Below are positions 28,269 to 36,665 of a stretch of DNA of 64,000 nt, in pieces (the stretch's first letter is position 1; every line of letters begins with the position of its first letter). A program made the position numbers and the translations under genes. Origin of the DNA: Selenomonas sp. (lineage in GTDB: Bacteria > Bacillota > Negativicutes > Selenomonadales > Selenomonadaceae). The notes beneath the pieces are model-generated. The model was not told where the DNA came from. It was given only the letters and a program-made list of their open reading frames with translations, and ran no database searches. The stretch covers positions 248,001 through 312,000 of the forward strand of contig JAKVOG010000001.1 in the NCBI GenBank assembly GCA_022482925.1, in the 5' to 3' direction.

Positions 28269-29456
28269 TTATTTTCCCTCCGTCAGGCCGATTTCCTCAT
28301 CCGTCAGATAGCAGGACGGGTCCGACTCCCAGAAGTCCCCCGTGCAGGCCTCAGCCCGCGTCCGGAAGTTGCCGTTGCAGTTGTCGAGGAACTTGCACTT
28401 CGCGCAGCGGCCCTTGAGCAACGGCTTACGGTCTTTGAGTCCCGCCATGATCGGGTTGGAGGTATCCGACCAGATATCGCCGAACCTGCGCTCCCGCACA
28501 TTACCAAAGGTATGATGCTGCGTGAACTGGTCCGGATGGACATAGCCGAGCGGATCGACTTCGCCAAACGCAATACCCGAGCGGTTGCCGCCATTCATCG
28601 AGATGAACTTCTTAATCTGAGCCGCCATCTCATCTTCACCGGCAGCCAGGGCCTTGAGATACATATAGACACCATCGCAGTGATTATCAACCGTCAGGAT
28701 CTCTTTCTCGAGACCACGGGCCTCAAAGTCCTTCGTACGGCGGATGATCGTATCCATCGCCTGTCGGGACTCTTCCGGCGTGACATCCTGATTGACCATC
28801 GCCTCACCACGGCCGGAATAGACCAGATGATAGAAGCAGACCCGATTGATTTGCTCTTCCTCGATAAAATCAAAGATCCGGTCCAGCTCCTGGATATTAT
28901 GATGATTGATCGTGAAACGCAAACCGACCCGCTGTCCTACCGCCACGCAGTTCTCGATGCCCTTCATCGCCTTATCGTAAGCGCCGTCAACCCCACGGAA
29001 CTTATCATTGACATCCTTGAGCCCATCCAGCGAGATGCCGACATAGCCCACGCCGATATCCTTGATCCGCTGAGCCACATCACGGGTGATCAGTGTCCCG
29101 TTCGTCGACAACGTCGGACGGACGCCCGCCTTCTGGGCATACTCAGCAAGCTCGAAGAAATCCGGACGGATCAGGGGCTCACCACCGGAAAACAGCAGCA
29201 CGGGGACATGGAATTCAGCCAGGTCGTCAATGAATTTCTTGGCTTCATCCGTCGTCAGCTCATTTTTATATTTCTGCGCATCCGATTTCATATAACAATG
29301 CATGCACTTGAGGTTGCAGGTCTTGGTCGAGTTCCAGACTACCACTGGTCCCATGCCCTCACCGGCACCATTACGCATGCTATGGGCATTCCTGGTATAG
29401 CGCAGACTGTCTCCGAAATATTCTCTGGCAAATAAAAGCTTCGTTACACTAATCAT
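28269..29456 (-). CDS. ahbC: AhbC-like radical SAM protein (didecarboxysiroheme deacetylase)
   Basis: 395 residues. Radical-SAM motif CNLKCMHCYM is preceded by the conserved VVVWNSTKTCN strand; FSGGEPLIRPD follows, and the C-terminus has CAKCKFLDNCNGNFRTRAE. AhbC (NirJ1) removes two acetate side chains from 12,18-didecarboxysiroheme to give Fe-coproporphyrin III. Its stop abuts the ahbD start codon. A TetR gene ends just after its upstream side on the same strand, so a tetR-ahbC-ahbD operon is likely. Confidence 0.83.
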   Translation of the reverse strand: MISVTKLLFAREYFGDSLRYTRNAHSMRNGAGEGMGPVVVWNSTKTCNLKCMHCYMKSDAQKYKNELTTDEAKKFIDDLAEFHVPVLLFSGGEPLIRPDFFELAEYAQKAGVRPTLSTNGTLITRDVAQRIKDIGVGYVGISLDGLKDVNDKFRGVDGAYDKAMKGIENCVAVGQRVGLRFTINHHNIQELDRIFDFIEEEQINRVCFYHLVYSGRGEAMVNQDVTPEESRQAMDTIIRRTKDFEARGLEKEILTVDNHCDGVYMYLKALAAGEDEMAAQIKKFISMNGGNRSGIAFGEVDPLGYVHPDQFTQHHTFGNVRERRFGDIWSDTSNPIMAGLKDRKPLLKGRCAKCKFLDNCNGNFRTRAEACTGDFWESDPSCYLTDEEIGLTEGK

Positions 29457-29506
29457 CTAATCCTACACTCCTAAACACAATATCTGTCCGACCAACCGTT
29501 TCCGGT

Positions 29507-30121
29507 TCACTTCGGTCCATTTTCCGCTTTAATCCCGTCCAGCAGCAGCCGGGTCTTCATCGCCACATTCTCCTGAAACGAAACGTTAAGCTTACTAAAC
29601 GCTGCTGCCTGATAGATGGCATGGAACATCTCTGCAATAAGCTCTGGCGGCATATCCTGCCGCACCTCTCCTGAAGCCTGCCCTTCGCGCAGGATACGCT
29701 CAAATACCGGCTTAAACCCCGGTGTCGGCATGGTCTCCTTATGAGCCTGTGCCTCCGGCATCCCTGATTTATCCGCTGCTGACAAGAATAAAGGCAGCAC
29801 ATACCGGTTCTCATCCAGGAACTTAGCCGTGATCCGGCAGCCCGCTTCCAGCTGCTCACAGGCGGGCCGTCTGGCCGCCCGCAGCTCGGCCAGCGCATCA
29901 GCCACCTCTGCCACCATACGCCCCAGCAGCTGCATCAGGATCTCTTCCTTCGACTGGAAATAATTATAGAACGTGCCGATTCCCAGATCTGCCGCATTCA
30001 TGATATCTGCTACCGATGTCTCCCGAAAGCCTTTCTGACTGAACTGAGTCACTGCCGCGTCCAGGATAGCCTTGCGCGAAAGCAGCTTCTTGCGCTCCCG
30101 ACGGCCCATTTTTTCTTCCAT
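29507..30121 (-). CDS. TetR-family transcriptional regulator
   Basis: About 204 residues. The helix-turn-helix is AILDAAVTQFSQKGFRETSVADIM...GIGTFYNYFQSKEEIL. The C-terminal ligand domain is typical of TetR_C families. Start 30121 (MEEKMGRRE) is supported by GGAGG 8 nt upstream; the ATG at 30184 lacks a site. It heads the likely ahbC-ahbD operon and may regulate it. Confidence 0.9.
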   Translation of the reverse strand: MEEKMGRRERKKLLSRKAILDAAVTQFSQKGFRETSVADIMNAADLGIGTFYNYFQSKEEILMQLLGRMVAEVADALAELRAARRPACEQLEAGCRITAKFLDENRYVLPLFLSAADKSGMPEAQAHKETMPTPGFKPVFERILREGQASGEVRQDMPPELIAEMFHAIYQAAAFSKLNVSFQENVAMKTRLLLDGIKAENGPK

Positions 30122-30284
30122 ACCGATCGCCTCCAACCCGCAATGTATCCACCTGCACTGCGATACCTTTTTCCGATCTTTCACTTCTTCCTATTATATC
30201 GGAAAATTCTCCTGCTGAAAAGGAAAAGATGAACTATATTCATATTTATATCCAAATGACCTCAAAATACTTTTTTAAAAAGTA

Positions 30285-30316
30285 TTGACACCAACAGTCA
30301 GGAATGCTATTATAAT
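30285..30316 (+). promoter_or_regulatory. tRNA-Arg promoter
   Basis: Consensus TTGACA at 30285; TATTAT after 17 bp overlaps TATAAT (30311-30316). Confidence 0.75.
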
Positions 30317-30351
30317 ATACGTTGATTGCGAGAGTGATTGACCAAAGAAAT

Positions 30352-30429
30352 GACTCAGTAGCTCAGTTGGATTAGAGTATCTGACTACGAATCAGAGGGT
30401 CGTGGGTTCGAGTCCCCCCTGGGTCACCA
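30352..30429 (+). tRNA. tRNA-Arg(ACG), copy 1
   Basis: 78 nt with encoded CCA. Anticodon loop CTACGAA gives ACG. Acceptor GACTCAG pairs with CTGGGTC. The T-stem (GTGGG against CCCCC) has one U-C mismatch that the second copy at 33037 does not have. Confidence 0.92.
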
Positions 30430-30443
30430 TTTTGAAATTTGAA

Positions 30444-30470
30444 AGGTTCATCGTATGATGGACCTTTTTG
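30444..30470 (+). terminator. tRNA-Arg terminator
   Basis: AGGTTCATC/GATGGACCT stem followed by TTTTTG. Confidence 0.8.
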
Positions 30471-30491
30471 CTGTCCTTTTTTATATAACAA

Positions 30492-30531
30492 AAAGAGGTG
30501 CTGCTGCACAATTGTGCAGCAGCACCTCTTT
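30492..30531. terminator. 40-bp perfect palindrome, terminator after the POT gene
   Basis: Perfect palindrome AAAGAGGTGCTGCTGCACAA and its reverse complement with no spacer, 11 bp past the stop of the transporter gene and bordered by A- and T-rich ends. Confidence 0.8.
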
Positions 30532-30542
30532 GATTATTCCGG

Positions 30543-32034
30543 TTAATGCTCGGCAACTGCCTGAGCTTCTTTTTCCGTTTCGTCCGTCTTGTTAATCAGA
30601 CGATTCAGCAATGGTACAGTCAGTGCCATGATAACCGTCACACCCAGCGTAACCACGCCAATCTGCGTAAATACATGGGAGTATACCGGCAGCGTCTGGA
30701 CCGGATCAACGACATCCTTGGATACGGTGGTCAGCGTAGCAACCCAGCCACCAAGTACGGCCGAGATCGACGAAGTCAGGAACCATGCGCCCATCAGGAA
30801 ACCGATCAGACGCTGCGGAACCAGCTTCGAGATCATTGACAGACCCAGGCCGCTGATGAGCAGCTCACCGATACTGGACAGGAAATACGAAGCGACCAGC
30901 CACCAGGCAGATACAATACCGCCAGCAGTAGCAAAGTCAGCCGAAAAACCTACGACCAGGAACGAACCAGCCGTCAGCAGCATGCCCAGTGCAAATTTGG
31001 CAGGCATAGAAAGATCTGTGCCTTTATCGCCAAAATGCGAATACATCCAGGCAAGAATCGGGCTTGCCAGCATGATCCAGAACGGATTCAACGTCTGAAA
31101 TACCTCAGCATCCGAGATCGTGATACCCAGAAGTTCATGCTCAACATTCTTGATTGCGAAGAAGTTAAGCGACGTCGGCATCTGCTGATACAGTGTGAAG
31201 AACACAATAGCCTCCACGATGAGGATCATGGCCGCAATCATCTTGCTGCGTTCTGCACCATGGGACTGGAAGATCATCTTGAAGAACACACCGAATACGC
31301 ATACGCCAATGATGAGCAGCAGCCAATGGGCAACCGACAGATGCGAAAGCATCCAGGCCGAAAACGCGGTCATCGCGATGACGCCAACAATCGTCGCGCC
31401 AAGCTTCGGCAGGGACAGCGGCGCCGCACCAGCCGGGGAATCAATTCCCCTGACCAGATAGCGGAAGCCGACAAAACTGCCAACAGCCAGCACCAGGCCC
31501 ATTGCGCAGATCGAGAATCCCAGCGACAGACCGTACATACCACCGATGATCGGCACCAGCAGCATGGAAATGAACGAACCAATATTAACCGCCATATAAT
31601 ACATCGTGAATGCACTATCCAGATGGCTTTCATCGCCCTCATAGAGCTTTCGAGAGCAACGAAGACGGGTTGGCCTTGAAGATACCATTACCGCAGGCAA
31701 TGGCACCCAATGCCAGGAATACCAGCGTCTTATCCGAGCCGGCAAATGCCATCATCGCATAGCCGATGGTCAGCACGACCGCGCCGAGCGTGATCGTCCG
31801 CTGCGTGCCGAGCACCTTATCGCCCAGATAACCACCGATCGATACATAACCATAGACCATGGCGCTGAACGCACCAAAAACGATGAACGACTCTGCATCT
31901 TCCATGCCCAGGCTCTTTACGAAGAAAGATGCCAGCACGGCCTGCAGGCCATAGTAACCGAAACGCTCCCAAAACTCCAGGAAAAAGAGCATGTTGAACG
32001 CTTTCTTACGGTTTACCGGATGTGATTCAACCAT
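30543..32034 (-). CDS. POT/PTR-family di-/tripeptide:proton symporter (one frameshift)
   Basis: Inner-membrane MFS peptide transporter of about 496 residues. The 5' frame starts at 32034 with [13 protein letters not shown] and carries the proton-coupling motif [10 protein letters not shown]. It runs into a stop after [10 protein letters not shown] at 31639, while the other frame reads [14 protein letters not shown] from the same point and continues to 30543. Removing one A from the AAA near 31646-31655 joins them exactly as POT proteins require. A homopolymer sequencing error is the likely cause. Confidence 0.87.
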
Positions 32035-32402
32035 AATAATTCTCCTAACTGTCCTTCCAGCAGACTATATATCTGCTCTTGGTTTGCTTTATTGTACTTT
32101 ACCAGAGGACATTATAGCATAAACATCAGCATTAGGAAAGCTGTCCAAACTGTAAAAACTGTTACATAATCAGGCACCTCCACCCCCAATCTATAAAATA
32201 AATACATATATACTATATTTTAAATACATGTTAAAAAGCCAGCTGCTTCAACGCAATTTCCCATACATTTTTTGCCGATAAAATAAAACATTTTTTTTGC
32301 ATCAGTTGTAACAGTGTCTGTTTTTGTGGACATTCATCGCCAATGTCCATATTGTGTATACATCAGATGACTTTCTACCACGCACTGCGTGACCACCAGA
32401 AA
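32035..32402. other. AT-rich divergent intergenic region
   Basis: Gap between the divergent POT gene and the 32481 gene. It carries a minus-strand TATAAT (32116-32111) suitable for the POT promoter, poly-A/T runs near 32270-32295, and no gene that I can support. Confidence 0.5.
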
Positions 32403-32430
32403 TTGACATCTGAACAAAATTTGCTACAAT
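32403..32430 (+). promoter_or_regulatory. Promoter of the 32481 gene
   Basis: TTGACA, 16-bp spacer, TACAAT, about 50 bp before the start codon. Confidence 0.75.
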
Positions 32431-32480
32431 ATTCTTTATGAGAGACAACTATCTGATTCTATATAGGAAGGAAATCATTC

Positions 32481-32870
32481 ATGCTTTACATCATTACCAG
32501 TCTGGTCACCGAAGGTCAGAATAATACATTCTCCCTGATCGGTGCTTCTGACGATAAGAAAAAAGCCGCAGCAATTGCGGCGGATATCTATAAGGATTAT
32601 AACAAGGTCGCTTCATTCCAGAATATCGAAATGATCACCGAATGGCTGGCCACCCGGCTGACGTATTCGTTCCGTAAGGATAAAGAACATCGCCTGCAGC
32701 TCGCCATCAGCGAGCTCGATGGCGAGCGTCAGCCCGCTGAAAAGCAGGTAATCTTCTCTGCCGCAGCCGAGGAAGACGAACTCATGCGCCGCGTCAGTCA
32801 GGCCCTGTTTGAGGGAAAACATACCGCTGAGCGTGGCACCAAGGCTGCTTCCTGTCCGATTGACGAATAA
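32481..32870 (+). CDS. Small cytoplasmic protein, function unknown
   Basis: 129 residues starting MLYIITSLVTEGQNN, with AGGAAGG upstream, a near-consensus promoter and a terminator, so clearly a real single-gene unit. Charged, soluble, mostly helical in appearance (KKKAAAIAADIYKDYN, AEEDELMRRVSQALFEGK). No family recognised and no functional neighbour. Confidence 0.72.
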   Translation: MLYIITSLVTEGQNNTFSLIGASDDKKKAAAIAADIYKDYNKVASFQNIEMITEWLATRLTYSFRKDKEHRLQLAISELDGERQPAEKQVIFSAAAEEDELMRRVSQALFEGKHTAERGTKAASCPIDE

Positions 32871-32877
32871 AGCTTTT

Positions 32878-32904
32878 ACTCCTCCACTTATGGAGGAGTT
32901 TTTT
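32878..32904 (+). terminator. Terminator after the 32481 gene
   Basis: ACTCCTCCA/TGGAGGAGT stem and six Ts. Confidence 0.9.
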
Positions 32905-32944
32905 ATACGAAAAAAGCGCCGCTTACGCGACGCTGTGATTTCAG

Positions 32945-33030
32945 TGGTGGGCAGGGATGGATTCGAACCATCGTAATCCGAAGATGACAGATTTACAGTC
33001 TGTTCCCTTTAACCACTCGGGCACCTACCC
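32945..33030 (-). tRNA. tRNA-Tyr(GTA)
   Basis: 86 nt with encoded CCA and the long variable arm of type II tRNAs; anticodon stem CAGAC with loop containing GTA. Confidence 0.95.
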
Positions 33031-33036
33031 ACATCA

Positions 33037-33114
33037 TGGTGACCCAGGAGGGATTCGAACCCCCGACCCTCTGATTCGTAGTCAGATACTCTAATCCAGC
33101 TGAGCTACTGAGTC
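33037..33114 (-). tRNA. tRNA-Arg(ACG), copy 2
   Basis: 78 nt with encoded CCA, same anticodon arm as the copy at 30352 but with a fully paired T-stem (GGGGG against CCCTC with one G-U). Confidence 0.95.
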
Positions 33115-33144
33115 ATGATGTATATATGTAAGATCCAATGTAAA

Positions 33145-33221
33145 TGGTGGGCCCACTTGGACTCGAACCAAGGACCGACCGGTTATGAGCCGGTTGCTCT
33201 AACCAACTGAGCTATAGGCCC
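33145..33221 (-). tRNA. tRNA with CAT anticodon, probably elongator tRNA-Met
   Basis: 77 nt with encoded CCA; acceptor GGGCCTA pairs with TGGGCCC; anticodon stem CCGGC/ACCGG around CTCATAA. An initiator is excluded by the paired first acceptor base; a lysidine-type tRNA-Ile2 cannot be fully excluded. Confidence 0.85.
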
Positions 33222-33251
33222 AGACTCCACAGTAGAATCTTGCAAACAATA

Positions 33252-33326
33252 TGGAGCGGAAAACGAGGCTCGAACTCGCGACCCCCACCTTGGCAAGGTG
33301 GTGCTCTACCACTGAGCTATTTCCGC
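33252..33326 (-). tRNA. tRNA-Gly(GCC), copy 1
   Basis: 75 nt with encoded CCA; acceptor GCGGAAA/TTTCCGC-type pairing, anticodon GCC in loop TTGCCAA. Confidence 0.95.
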
Positions 33327-33330
33327 ATTA

Positions 33331-33405
33331 TGGAGCGGAAAACGAGGCTCGAACTCGCGACCCCCACCTTGGCAAGGTGGTGCTCTACCACTGAGCTATT
33401 TCCGC
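33331..33405 (-). tRNA. tRNA-Gly(GCC), copy 2
   Basis: Identical to the neighbouring tRNA-Gly, 4 bp away. It would be the first transcribed gene of the five-tRNA array. Confidence 0.95.
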
Positions 33406-33601
33406 ATTGTCTTTTCATTAACTGAGACAACCTTCAAGGCGTCTCTGTCGCTGACTGACAAAATATATTTTAACTATTTACGCCGTAGTTGTCAAGCGTT
33501 TTTTCCCATTTCCTGAAATTTAATTTCGCAGCAAAGCTGATCGCCCGTAGACACTGCTTCCCGGCCATATTCCACCAGATTCATCCACATATTATCAGCA
33601 T

Positions 33602-33655
33602 TTATCCCCATAATCACTGACTTTTCCACAGGATTGTTGATAAGTATGTGGATAA
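33602..33655. promoter_or_regulatory. DnaA-box-like cluster
   Basis: In the gap 33406-33720, which has no gene, three 9-mers resemble the DnaA box: TTATCCCCA (33602), TTTTCCACA (33622) and a perfect TGTGGATAA (33647, reverse orientation). The rest of the gap holds the tRNA array promoter region (AT-rich) and a terminator. Confidence 0.4.
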
Positions 33656-33664
33656 CTTCAGGTT

Positions 33665-33701
33665 TTAAAAAACCTGCTGACTCCATATGAGGCAGCAGGT
33701 T
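33665..33701 (-). terminator. Terminator after the 33721 gene
   Basis: AACCTGCTG/CAGCAGGTT stem followed on the minus strand by TTTTTTA, 20 bp past the stop. Confidence 0.85.
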
Positions 33702-33720
33702 CATTGTGATTCAGTTGCTG

Positions 33721-34626
33721 TCAGGCAGCCTTTGGCCAGCTGATTGCTTCAGCGCCTTCCGGCACGACAACCTGGGCATTGTATTCAATACTACGGCGCG
33801 TAGCCTCTGCAACCTGCTCCGGTGTCGAAGACGGACTGCGACGGATCTCATAGACTTCATGCGATGCCTGCTTGATCGTAAAAGACTGCGGCGTATGGAA
33901 CTGCAGCTCCACCCTGACACCAGACGGGCTGACCAGATGAACATTCACACCCTGATAGAATTTCCCGCCCCAGGCATTACGGAACTTTTCCAGCGTATAG
34001 CCCTCCTTCGTCAGCTGCTCCACCGCTTTAGGCACATCACGGCTGTAATCATCCGCCTGGCAGATCAGCGTATAACGTAAAACATCACTGATATCCGCAG
34101 CAGCCTGATCCAGGCTGATCTGCTGCTCATCGGCATCGGACAGGATCTTCCGCACCAGGCTGTCCTCAGCCTTAATGCGGTATTCCAGCCCCTGCAGCTG
34201 GGCAGAGTCCTGCTCCAGCGCCTTCATATCAGCCGTGACCGATGGCTCAGCAGCCTCTGCCCGGCGCAATAAGGACCATGCCAGCAACTGAGCCCGCTGA
34301 CGCTTCGTCAGGCGGCTCTCACCGCGGGTCTGGCGAACATCACCGCTCTCACTCAGCTCCACCAATGTGCCCATCGAGTCCTGTGGGTCCGCAGTTGGCG
34401 CTGCCATGCTCCTGTGGGCACCGATTGGTGCCAGGACCATCATCATCATCAGGATGGCCGCCGTCAACGTACGCAGCGCCCAGCCCGTGCTCATCATCTT
34501 ACGTGAGTAATACTTCGGACGAAACTTGCGAAAGTTCCGCCAGGAATGGTTCAAGCCAGAATCCAGTCCAACATGTTCCCTTAGCTGCGTATCGAGTAAA
34601 TCGGTATTATCCTGTACTGTTTTCAT
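33721..34626 (-). CDS. Exported or membrane-anchored protein with a possible RelA/SpoT-like domain
   Basis: 301 residues from ATG 34626 (MKTVQDN, GGAGGG 8 nt upstream). A basic cytoplasmic stretch (about 1-46, FRKFRPKYYSRK) precedes one hydrophobic helix (about 47-68, rich in Met) and a putative signal-peptidase region (HRSMAAP). The outer part is helical to about 160 and then shows DVLRYT (181), YQGVNVHL (224), ELQFHTPQSF (240) and HEVYE (256). This motif order recalls RelA/SpoT-type synthetase-fold domains seen in some secreted or toxin-like bacterial proteins (from memory, unverified). Catalytic activity is not demonstrable, and an extracytoplasmic ppGpp synthetase would be surprising. Single-gene unit with terminator. 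Confidence 0.6.
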   Translation of the reverse strand: MKTVQDNTDLLDTQLREHVGLDSGLNHSWRNFRKFRPKYYSRKMMSTGWALRTLTAAILMMMMVLAPIGAHRSMAAPTADPQDSMGTLVELSESGDVRQTRGESRLTKRQRAQLLAWSLLRRAEAAEPSVTADMKALEQDSAQLQGLEYRIKAEDSLVRKILSDADEQQISLDQAAADISDVLRYTLICQADDYSRDVPKAVEQLTKEGYTLEKFRNAWGGKFYQGVNVHLVSPSGVRVELQFHTPQSFTIKQASHEVYEIRRSPSSTPEQVAEATRRSIEYNAQVVVPEGAEAISWPKAA

Positions 34627-34755
34627 TGTCTTTCCCTCCAGACCATTTGGTTCTATTGGTTCCTCACAAACCATATATTACCATCCGAATCTTGAAACAG
34701 GCTGGTTGACTATGAAAACATTCTGAGAAAATACGGCCATGCCACCGAGAAGGAT

Positions 34756-35748
34756 TCAATACCGATCGAACATCGCCTGGATCCCGGCCGCATCTTTCTT
34801 CTCCGCTAATGCCAGCTGAAGCAGAATCCTGGCTTTAGCCGGATTCAAAGAACCAGATCTCAGTATCCCTGCCTGGGTATAGGAAACTTCTGCTTCTGTG
34901 ACACAGCCCGCATAACTGCGGCTGCTGCGCACCACTATGATGCCCGCCTGTACTGCCCGGGCCAATTCATGCTCAACAGGCGCCGGAATGCTGCCATTGC
35001 CCATCCCGGCATAGATTATGCCCTTCACCCCAGCATCCACGGCAGCAACTGCCAGTTTCCCGTCATCACCGGCATAACCATAGAGAACTACCACCGGCGG
35101 CAAAACCGTCAGGTTCTCGCTGAGCGACAAGCTATTGGGCAGGTGCGTATATAACGGTTGACAGTGGAACTTCACCACGCCGTCATTCACGCAGCCCAGT
35201 GAGCCGCAATTTGGCGACTGAAACGTATGCACCGCCATCGTATGGCTCTTGGTCACATCATGCGCTCCATCGATCTGATTGTTCAGGACCACCATGACCC
35301 CCATGTCATGCGCTTTATCACTAGCCGCCACTCGAACGGCATCGAGCAGGTTCAACGGCCCGTCGGCACTGAGAGCCGTAGCCGGACGCATCGAGCCGGT
35401 CAGCACAATGGGCTTGTCCGTACAGGTAAGCAGGCTCAACAAATAGGCCGTCTCCTCCATCGTATCCGTCCCATGCGTGATGACGATCCCGTCGGCCTGT
35501 TCAAAAGCCAGCAATTCATTGCAGCGCTTCACCAGCTGCAACTGTATGGACTCTGTCATGTCCTTGCTGTCGATACTGGCCAATTGCGCCCCGGCAATCT
35601 CAGCAATGTTGTGAATTTCCGGCACCGCCGCCAGTAACGCATCGATGCCGATAGCCCCGGCCTGGTACCCGGTCGTAGCCGTATCCGAATCCGCCCGCCC
35701 GGCAATCGTACCGCCAGTAGCCAGCACATAAATCTTCTTTTTCTTCAT
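34756..35748 (-). CDS. L-asparaginase (AnsA/AnsB fold)
   Basis: 330 residues from ATG 35748 (MKKKKIYVLATGGTIAG, GGAGG 8 nt upstream). The nucleophile Thr lies in TGGTIAG; the second catalytic Thr-Asp is in ITHGTDTMEETA, followed by LTGSMRPATALSADG. Converts asparagine to aspartate and ammonia. No signal peptide is visible, so it is probably cytoplasmic, although the sequence pattern is closer to the high-affinity type II enzymes. It follows the HAD gene after 68 bp on the same strand. Confidence 0.92.
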   Translation of the reverse strand: MKKKKIYVLATGGTIAGRADSDTATTGYQAGAIGIDALLAAVPEIHNIAEIAGAQLASIDSKDMTESIQLQLVKRCNELLAFEQADGIVITHGTDTMEETAYLLSLLTCTDKPIVLTGSMRPATALSADGPLNLLDAVRVAASDKAHDMGVMVVLNNQIDGAHDVTKSHTMAVHTFQSPNCGSLGCVNDGVVKFHCQPLYTHLPNSLSLSENLTVLPPVVVLYGYAGDDGKLAVAAVDAGVKGIIYAGMGNGSIPAPVEHELARAVQAGIIVVRSSRSYAGCVTEAEVSYTQAGILRSGSLNPAKARILLQLALAEKKDAAGIQAMFDRY

Positions 35749-35816
35749 GATCTGGTCCTCCATTAATCCTGCATCTGAATTCCTATCCCGTTGTTACTTA
35801 TCATTTATACCAAATG

Positions 35817-36665
35817 TTATCTGCACTCCACTACGTTTTTCATGATCCATGCCATCAGATGATCCTGGGCATCGCAGCCCACCTGGTTGGCAGCTGCTTT
35901 GGTCTGCTCATGGGCATTAGCCGATGCCACACCGATATCAGCCAGTTGCAGCATCTCATTGTCATTGAGATAGTCCCCGGCCGCGATGATGGTCATCGAC
36001 TGATACGCCGGCAGCTTCCGTACTTCCTCAAGCATCGCACCTTTCGATGCTCCCTTTGCGACAAACTCATAGTAGTTGATCTCCGAATAAAAGCTGTTGG
36101 CCAGCTGCGTGATCCCAAAGTCAGCCGCCAGCTGCTCAAGCTGACGCAGCTCAACCGGATCAGCATTGACAAAAAACTTCAGCCACGGCGTCTGCTCGAT
36201 ATCGGCCAGCTTATCAATGGTGCAATGCTCGTATTTATAGTATTCATGCGGCAGCCGGGGATCATCGTATACTGCGGGGCTGATGATATGGCAGTTGTCC
36301 GCCGTATAGATCTCGATACAGGCTTCCCGGAAGCGTTCCAGACAGGCCTGGGCAAAACGTGGCCATATTGTCTTATCCCCATCAGCTGCCGGCGGCAGCG
36401 GCCGGGTCGCAAGCACCTGCTGCTTTTCCCAGTCATAGAGCATCGAACCATTAAAGAACACGCAGGGCGCATTGATTGGCAGTTCCTTCACATAGCCGCC
36501 AGCCGCTTCAGGCGTCCGGCCGGTGGCGATCCCGAAATGACCGCCACCATTGACAAAAGCCCGGACAGCTGCCCGATTCTCTGCCGAGACGATGCCTCCA
36601 CGCGGAATCAGCGTGCCATCCAGATCGGTAATCAGCATATAGTTCTCATAGGGTCTCTGACTCAT
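35817..36665 (-). CDS. Cof-type HAD phosphatase
   Basis: 282 residues from ATG 36665 (MSQRPYENYMLITDLDGTL), overlapping the end of the response-regulator gene by 20 nt. Motif 1 DLDGTL, motif 2 GIATGRTPE, Lys in FVAKGASKGAML and motif 4 AAGDYLNDNEML are all present. Likely a sugar-phosphate or nucleotide-intermediate phosphatase. Its coupling to the YesNM pair and nearness to a sugar-phosphate/iron-type ABC importer suggest a role with that substrate. The frame extends further upstream, but that part is antisense to conserved response-regulator sequence. Confidence 0.88.
   Translation of the reverse strand: MSQRPYENYMLITDLDGTLIPRGGIVSAENRAAVRAFVNGGGHFGIATGRTPEAAGGYVKELPINAPCVFFNGSMLYDWEKQQVLATRPLPPAADGDKTIWPRFAQACLERFREACIEIYTADNCHIISPAVYDDPRLPHEYYKYEHCTIDKLADIEQTPWLKFFVNADPVELRQLEQLAADFGITQLANSFYSEINYYEFVAKGASKGAMLEEVRKLPAYQSMTIIAAGDYLNDNEMLQLADIGVASANAHEQTKAAANQVGCDAQDHLMAWIMKNVVECR

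Noticed and set aside
28044-29435. Plus-strand frame of 463 codons
   Set aside because: Antisense to ahbC, whose radical-SAM motifs are intact.
33492-33704. 70-residue minus-strand frame
   Set aside because: Starts inside the terminator hairpin of the 33721 gene, has no ribosome site and overlaps DnaA-box-like sequence.
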